The position numbers and the translations under genes were made by a program. Shown piece after piece: positions 60,366 to 64,000 of a stretch of 64,000 bases of DNA. Source of the stretch: Betaproteobacteria bacterium (GTDB taxonomy: Bacteria; Pseudomonadota; Gammaproteobacteria; Burkholderiales; Burkholderiaceae_C); the NCBI GenBank assembly GCA_009921265.1, contig RFYV01000010.1:1-64000 (forward strand). The letters run 5' to 3'. The notes below the pieces were generated by a model, which made no database searches, was not told the DNA's origin, and was given only the letters and a program-made list of their open reading frames with translations. Positions within the stretch are counted from its first letter, which is position 1, and each line of letters starts with the position of its first letter.

Positions 60366-61202
60366 ATGAAAAAACACATACTCTGCTTTCTATTGTCACT
60401 GACCTTAACGTTTAATTACACGGCTAATGCGCAAGCACCGAAGGGTGAATTAAAAGATGGCCCCCTTATTCATACCATTGAATCAAGTGAAAACTTGGTT
60501 AAGGAAGCTCAATTATCACTTCCGTTATCTTTAATCCCTGGCGGTGTCTATGTTGGCTCATTCAAAGATGCTCCACAAATGAAAGAAGGTAGAGTTCCGG
60601 TTGTTTTATTTATGCATGGATCCTCTGGTTTGGGCTTAAAGGCAATTGCTGAGTGGCAGCATTGGTTGGCTAGCTTAGGAGTTGCAAGCATTGCACCTAA
60701 TTCCTTCGCGCTTAAAAATCGAATGACATACACATCACCGATTGACAAGGATATGTATGAAAAACTTCATGCTTTTCGATCCACTGAAATTGAAATCACA
60801 CTAAAGGCACTTCAAAAAATGCCATGGGTTGATCAAACCAAAATAGTTTTAGCTGGTACCAGCGAAGGCTCTGTCCCAGTCGCACGTTATTTGGGAAGGG
60901 AGTTTTTAGGAAGGATAATGTTTGCATGGTCATGTGAAGACAACTATTTTGTTTCTTCGCATAAAACGGCGATCCCTGACGATCAACCAACCCTCAATAT
61001 CATCAGTTCAATTGACCCCTTTTTTTCGCCCAGTAACAATTGGATAGGTAATCCAAAAGCAGTTGGCCACTGCCAAGCAGTTCTTAAAAACAATAAAAAA
61101 GCGAGTGTGGTTCTGATTCCAGGTGGCCCACATACTCTTTTAACATTCCCTCAAGCTAAAGGACCCGTACAAGGGTTTTTGAGTGATTTATTTAAACTAT
61201 AA
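60366..61202 (+). CDS. Exported alpha/beta hydrolase (dienelactone hydrolase-like)
   Basis: 278 residues from the ATG at 60366, where the Sec signal begins (MKKHILCFLLSLTLTFN, ending NAQAP). The longer frame to 60252 overlaps the lactonase gene. The fold is marked by VVLFMHGSSGLGLKA (oxyanion loop), nucleophile motif GTSEGS with Ser166, and GGPHTLLTF holding the likely catalytic His. A catalytic acid is probably in ISSIDPFF. It is a periplasmic esterase or lactonase. The gene follows the SMP-30 type gene by 65 nt with no clear ribosome-binding site. Confidence 0.83.
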   Translation: MKKHILCFLLSLTLTFNYTANAQAPKGELKDGPLIHTIESSENLVKEAQLSLPLSLIPGGVYVGSFKDAPQMKEGRVPVVLFMHGSSGLGLKAIAEWQHWLASLGVASIAPNSFALKNRMTYTSPIDKDMYEKLHAFRSTEIEITLKALQKMPWVDQTKIVLAGTSEGSVPVARYLGREFLGRIMFAWSCEDNYFVSSHKTAIPDDQPTLNIISSIDPFFSPSNNWIGNPKAVGHCQAVLKNNKKASVVLIPGGPHTLLTFPQAKGPVQGFLSDLFKL

Positions 61203-61224
61203 TGAACAAACTCTATTATTGGTT

Positions 61225-62025
61225 CTATCGCCCCTTAAATATAGGTTTGCGTTTTTCATTGAATGCGCGAATGCCTTCTAGGCGGTCTTCGGTGGAGATC
61301 ATGCGGTCGTAGGCTTGCACTTCAAAATACAAACCAGTTTTTAAATCTGTTTGCAGTCCTTGGTGGATTGACTTCTTGGCCTGTCGCACGGATATAGGAG
61401 CGTTATCGGCCAATCGTTGAGCGATGGCAAGTACTTTGGGCATCAACTCAGCAAATGGAACCACGCCATTAACCATGCCCCATTGCTCGGCTTGTTCTGC
61501 AGTGAAAGGTTGTGCCGCCAATATCAACTCCTTGGCTCGTCGTTCACCCACAGCGCGAGGTAGATTTTGTGTGCCACCCCCGCCAGGCATGATGCCAATT
61601 GAAACCTCAGTTAATGCAAATCGTGCACCGCTAACTGCATAGATGAAGTCACAGGCTAATGCCAACTCACATCCGCCGGCATAGGCGACTCCATTGACTG
61701 CAGCAATGACGGGTATGGGACAGTCCATGACTGCGTAATAGGCTTCTTCAAAAATTGCATGTTGCAGTCTCCAATCGGTATCCGTCATCCCGTGGCGCTG
61801 TTTGAGGTCACCGCCAGAACAGAATGCCTTGTCACCATTTCCTGTGATGACGATGCAACGCAGATCGCCTGGTGTGAAAACCAATGGTCCAAAAATATCA
61901 CGCAAATCAATACCCATCTGTGTATTGAGCGCATTACGCACTTCTGGTCGATTGAGTTCAATCAATAAAACATGAGGGGACGGTTGTGACAGGCGAAGGG
62001 TTTCGTAAATTTTTGGGGAGATCAT
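61225..62025 (-). CDS. Enoyl-CoA hydratase/isomerase family protein
   Basis: 266 residues, crotonase fold. Oxyanion-hole segments: DKAFCSGGDLKQR (first) and NGVAYAGGCELALACDF (second). The first catalytic Glu is in ALTEVSIGIMPGGGGTQNLPR and a second Glu in RAKELILAAQPFTAEQA, so hydratase activity is chemically possible. The C-terminal YDRMISTEDRLEGIRAFNEKRKPIFKG is the usual end. It acts on acyl-CoA in the cytoplasm. It diverges from the third CoA-transferase across 79 nt, so they are probably partners in one pathway. Confidence 0.92.
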   Translation of the reverse strand: MISPKIYETLRLSQPSPHVLLIELNRPEVRNALNTQMGIDLRDIFGPLVFTPGDLRCIVITGNGDKAFCSGGDLKQRHGMTDTDWRLQHAIFEEAYYAVMDCPIPVIAAVNGVAYAGGCELALACDFIYAVSGARFALTEVSIGIMPGGGGTQNLPRAVGERRAKELILAAQPFTAEQAEQWGMVNGVVPFAELMPKVLAIAQRLADNAPISVRQAKKSIHQGLQTDLKTGLYFEVQAYDRMISTEDRLEGIRAFNEKRKPIFKGR

Positions 62026-62104
62026 TGGAGGCTCTTTTTTTTGAACATATTGGGTTAAAGATGATATTATTCAAATCATTCATTTGACTGGACAATTAGA
62101 ACAT

Positions 62105-63289
62105 ATGTTGCCACTGCGAGAGATCACCATCGTTGCCGTAGAGTCATACGGCGCCGGTCCTTATGGCAGTATGCTTTTGGCCGATTTGGGGGCTAACGTT
62201 ATTAAGGTGGAGGATCGCAGCGTCGGTGGGGATTCAACGCGACACTCTGGCCCATTTTTTGATGAAAAAGGGCGCAGTTACTTTTACGAAACTTTTAATC
62301 GCAACAAGCGTAGCATCACTCTCGACCTTAGTCGCCGAGAGGGAAAGCAAGTGTTAGAGGATCTAGTGCGTAATGCCGATGCTTTGATGAATAATCTCCG
62401 CGGCGATGTACCGGCCAAGCTTGGCTTGGACTATGCGTCTATGGGAAAAATCAACTCCAAAATAGTTTGTGTGCATTTATCCGCTTACGGTAGAGAAGGT
62501 TCGAGGGCTGCGTGGCCTGGATACGATTTTTTAATGCAGGCGGAAACGGGCTATATGTCTCTTACAGGTGAGCCGGGTGGGCCGCCCGCGAGATGTGGTG
62601 TTTCTGTCGTTGACATGATGGGTGGAATGGCTGCGGGTATTGCTTTGCTATCTGGAATTATTGACGCAAGGAAAAGTGGGAGCGGTCGTGACTATGACAC
62701 GAGCTTGTTCGATGTGGCGCTGTCAAGTCTTTGGTACAGCTCTAGTTGGTATCTGAATGCTGGGCATACGCAAGAGCGCGCACCTCGTTCTGCTCATGCG
62801 TCACTAGGCCCCACACAGTTGTACAGAACCAGCGATGGATGGATATTTCTGATGTGTCCCATTCAAAAATTTTGGGTCACGTTAACGCAATTAATTGGTA
62901 GACCTGAACTCGCAGATGATCCATTGTTCAAAGGCTTGAGCGAGCGCGCTAAAAACCGCACAGCCTTAACCGAAGTTTTAGATGAAGCATTGATGCACAA
63001 AACGACAGAGCAATGGATGAGCTTGTTTGGCGGGAAAATTCCGTCTGCTCCCATCTACGATGTATCACAGGCGCTGGAGAGCAATTTTGTGCGCGAGCGT
63101 TCCAGAATCGTCGAATATGGAGACGAGGGAGACACCGTCAAACTCGTTGCAAGTCCCATTACCATTTCGGGGGAAGCGCTGCCAACACGGCGTTCACCCG
63201 AATTGGGTGCAGATACAGATGCTGTGCTGCGTGGCTTGGGATACAGCGAACAACAAGTTAAAGACCTACACAATAGTGGCATAGTTTGA
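62105..63289 (+). CDS. Class III (CaiB/BaiF family) CoA-transferase, third copy
   Basis: 394 residues from the ATG at 62105 (MLPLREITIVAVESYGAGPYG); a TTG at 62084 would add 7. The family part is NRNKRSITLDLSRREG, and the catalytic Asp is at 170 (CGVSVVDMMGG). The N-terminal start AVESYGAGPYGSMLLADLGANVIKVED is variant: the usual D-x-T-x-x-x-A-G-P is replaced. The gene ends 5 nt before a GntR-type regulator and diverges from the hydratase. A pathway of CoA transfer then hydration is likely. The substrate is unknown. Confidence 0.92.
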   Translation: MLPLREITIVAVESYGAGPYGSMLLADLGANVIKVEDRSVGGDSTRHSGPFFDEKGRSYFYETFNRNKRSITLDLSRREGKQVLEDLVRNADALMNNLRGDVPAKLGLDYASMGKINSKIVCVHLSAYGREGSRAAWPGYDFLMQAETGYMSLTGEPGGPPARCGVSVVDMMGGMAAGIALLSGIIDARKSGSGRDYDTSLFDVALSSLWYSSSWYLNAGHTQERAPRSAHASLGPTQLYRTSDGWIFLMCPIQKFWVTLTQLIGRPELADDPLFKGLSERAKNRTALTEVLDEALMHKTTEQWMSLFGGKIPSAPIYDVSQALESNFVRERSRIVEYGDEGDTVKLVASPITISGEALPTRRSPELGADTDAVLRGLGYSEQQVKDLHNSGIV

Positions 63290-63294
63290 AAACG

Positions 63295-64000
63295 ATGAAT
63301 CGAGAAAAGCCACAATACGAAACCATTGCTGACAATCTCATCGATACGATTGCGGTAGGGCATTACGCGATAGGTGAAAATATTCCAACTGAACATCAAC
63401 TCTGCGCAATGTTTGGCGTGAGTCGCTTCACCATAGCACACGCACTCGAAAAACTTGAGAGGTTGGGCATGGTGTCGCGCAAGCCTCGTCGAGGCACCCA
63501 AGTAATCTCACGGTTTCCGATTGAAAGTTTGGCGGAGAAGGGCGGCATATTACAGGAGTGGGTTGGCTACGGCAGAGAGTTTGTTTTAAAGATTGAAACT
63601 GTCCAAGAGATTGTGCCATCACCTAAATTGATTGGTGGACGTGCCAATCGTCAAAAGTGGTTGTATCTCTTTGGCGTAAGAAAAGCAAAAGGCATGTCTT
63701 TACCAGCATGCACATCTGAGATTTGGGTGCATCCAAGTTATAAAGGCGTCAGAGAAAGAATCATTGATCGTCCAGCGATGATATTTACTCTGATCGAAGA
63801 AAAATACGGCCCATTGATTATGCGTGTACGTCACGAACTGACCGCAGTTCCAATTTCAAAAAGTTTGGCTCATTGTTTAAAAGTGGAGCCTGGTTCACCA
63901 GGACTTCAAACTGTGCGGCGGTATTTAGGTGCCAATGATCAATTGGTTGAAATGGTGATTAATACCCACCCACATGACCGCTTCACATACTCCATCGAAG
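63295..64000 (+). CDS. GntR-family regulator with UTRA domain (3' end cut by window)
   Basis: The frame opens at the ATG at 63295 and runs off the window, so at least 235 residues are present. The N-terminal winged helix (about 5-75) reads QYETIADNLIDTIAVGHYAI, then IPTEHQLCAMFGVSRFTIAH, LEKLERLGMVSRKPRRGTQV. The second part has the UTRA/HutC effector pattern (a small alpha-beta fold, with LCLFGVR-like strand WLYLFGVRKAKG and LPACTSEIWVHP). It lies 5 nt downstream of the CoA-transferase, so it probably regulates that unit and the hydratase. The effector is unknown. Confidence 0.9.
   Translation, partial: MNREKPQYETIADNLIDTIAVGHYAIGENIPTEHQLCAMFGVSRFTIAHALEKLERLGMVSRKPRRGTQVISRFPIESLAEKGGILQEWVGYGREFVLKIETVQEIVPSPKLIGGRANRQKWLYLFGVRKAKGMSLPACTSEIWVHPSYKGVRERIIDRPAMIFTLIEEKYGPLIMRVRHELTAVPISKSLAHCLKVEPGSPGLQTVRRYLGANDQLVEMVINTHPHDRFTYSIE

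Noticed and set aside
1-64000. CRISPR arrays, tRNA and rRNA genes, insertion-sequence transposases, integrases and phage genes
   Set aside because: None seen on reading both strands. The broken receptor genes suggest recombination, but no transposase, terminal repeats or target duplications could be found around them.

Overview
The window is a dense stretch of bacterial chromosome with no rRNA, tRNA, CRISPR array, phage or intact insertion sequence that I can see. It looks like an order Burkholderiales betaproteobacterium, probably an AT-rich free-living one. The main reason is the expansion of Bug/TctC-type periplasmic binding proteins, a hallmark of that order: I count 14 loci (ten full length, one cut by the left edge, three broken). 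Assignment below order level would be guesswork.

Layout: (1) 1-2882, a cut Bug gene, an MmgE/PrpD protein and a zinc-less quinone-oxidoreductase-type dehydrogenase. (2) 2884-8386, a leftward branched-chain amino-acid-type ABC operon (livK-H-M-G-F order) facing an IclR-family regulator, with a palindromic operator candidate between them and an attenuator-like hairpin after livK. (3) 8389-13847, a decayed zone: three Bug remnants, an APC permease, a methyltransferase with a signal peptide, an MFS transporter and a DapA-family lyase. (4) 14002-26491, a long rightward catabolic operon: Bug, FAD oxidoreductase, Bug, fumarylacetoacetase-family hydrolase, hydantoinase/oxoprolinase A and B, Bug, Bug, class III CoA-transferase and an HMG-CoA-lyase-type enzyme. 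(5) 26514-36987, single Bug genes with cupins, a flavin monooxygenase, a DMT exporter, a MazE-like antitoxin remnant, a luciferase-type oxidoreductase and a NIPSNAP protein. (6) 37130-46772, two complete TRAP transporters bracketing an E1 alpha/beta thiamine-diphosphate dehydrogenase pair and a GMC oxidoreductase. (7) 47022-53625, a cupin, a ribose-type ABC transporter, a second E1 alpha/beta pair and a second CoA-transferase. (8) 53683-64000, divergent Bug genes, a TauD/TfdA dioxygenase, several small proteins (two DUF1330-like), an SMP-30-type lactonase, a secreted alpha/beta hydrolase, an enoyl-CoA hydratase, a third CoA-transferase and a GntR/UTRA regulator cut by the right edge.

Taken together this reads as a catabolic island for scavenging small organic acids. 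High-affinity binding proteins or transporters are paired with enzymes that oxidise, hydrolyse, CoA-activate and cleave the imported compound. No TctA/TctB membrane subunits accompany the Bug proteins, and no E2/E3 accompany the two E1 pairs, so partners must lie elsewhere or the proteins act differently. None of the substrates can be named from sequence alone. Start codons were re-chosen from ribosome-binding sites and signal peptides where the longest frame looked over-extended.
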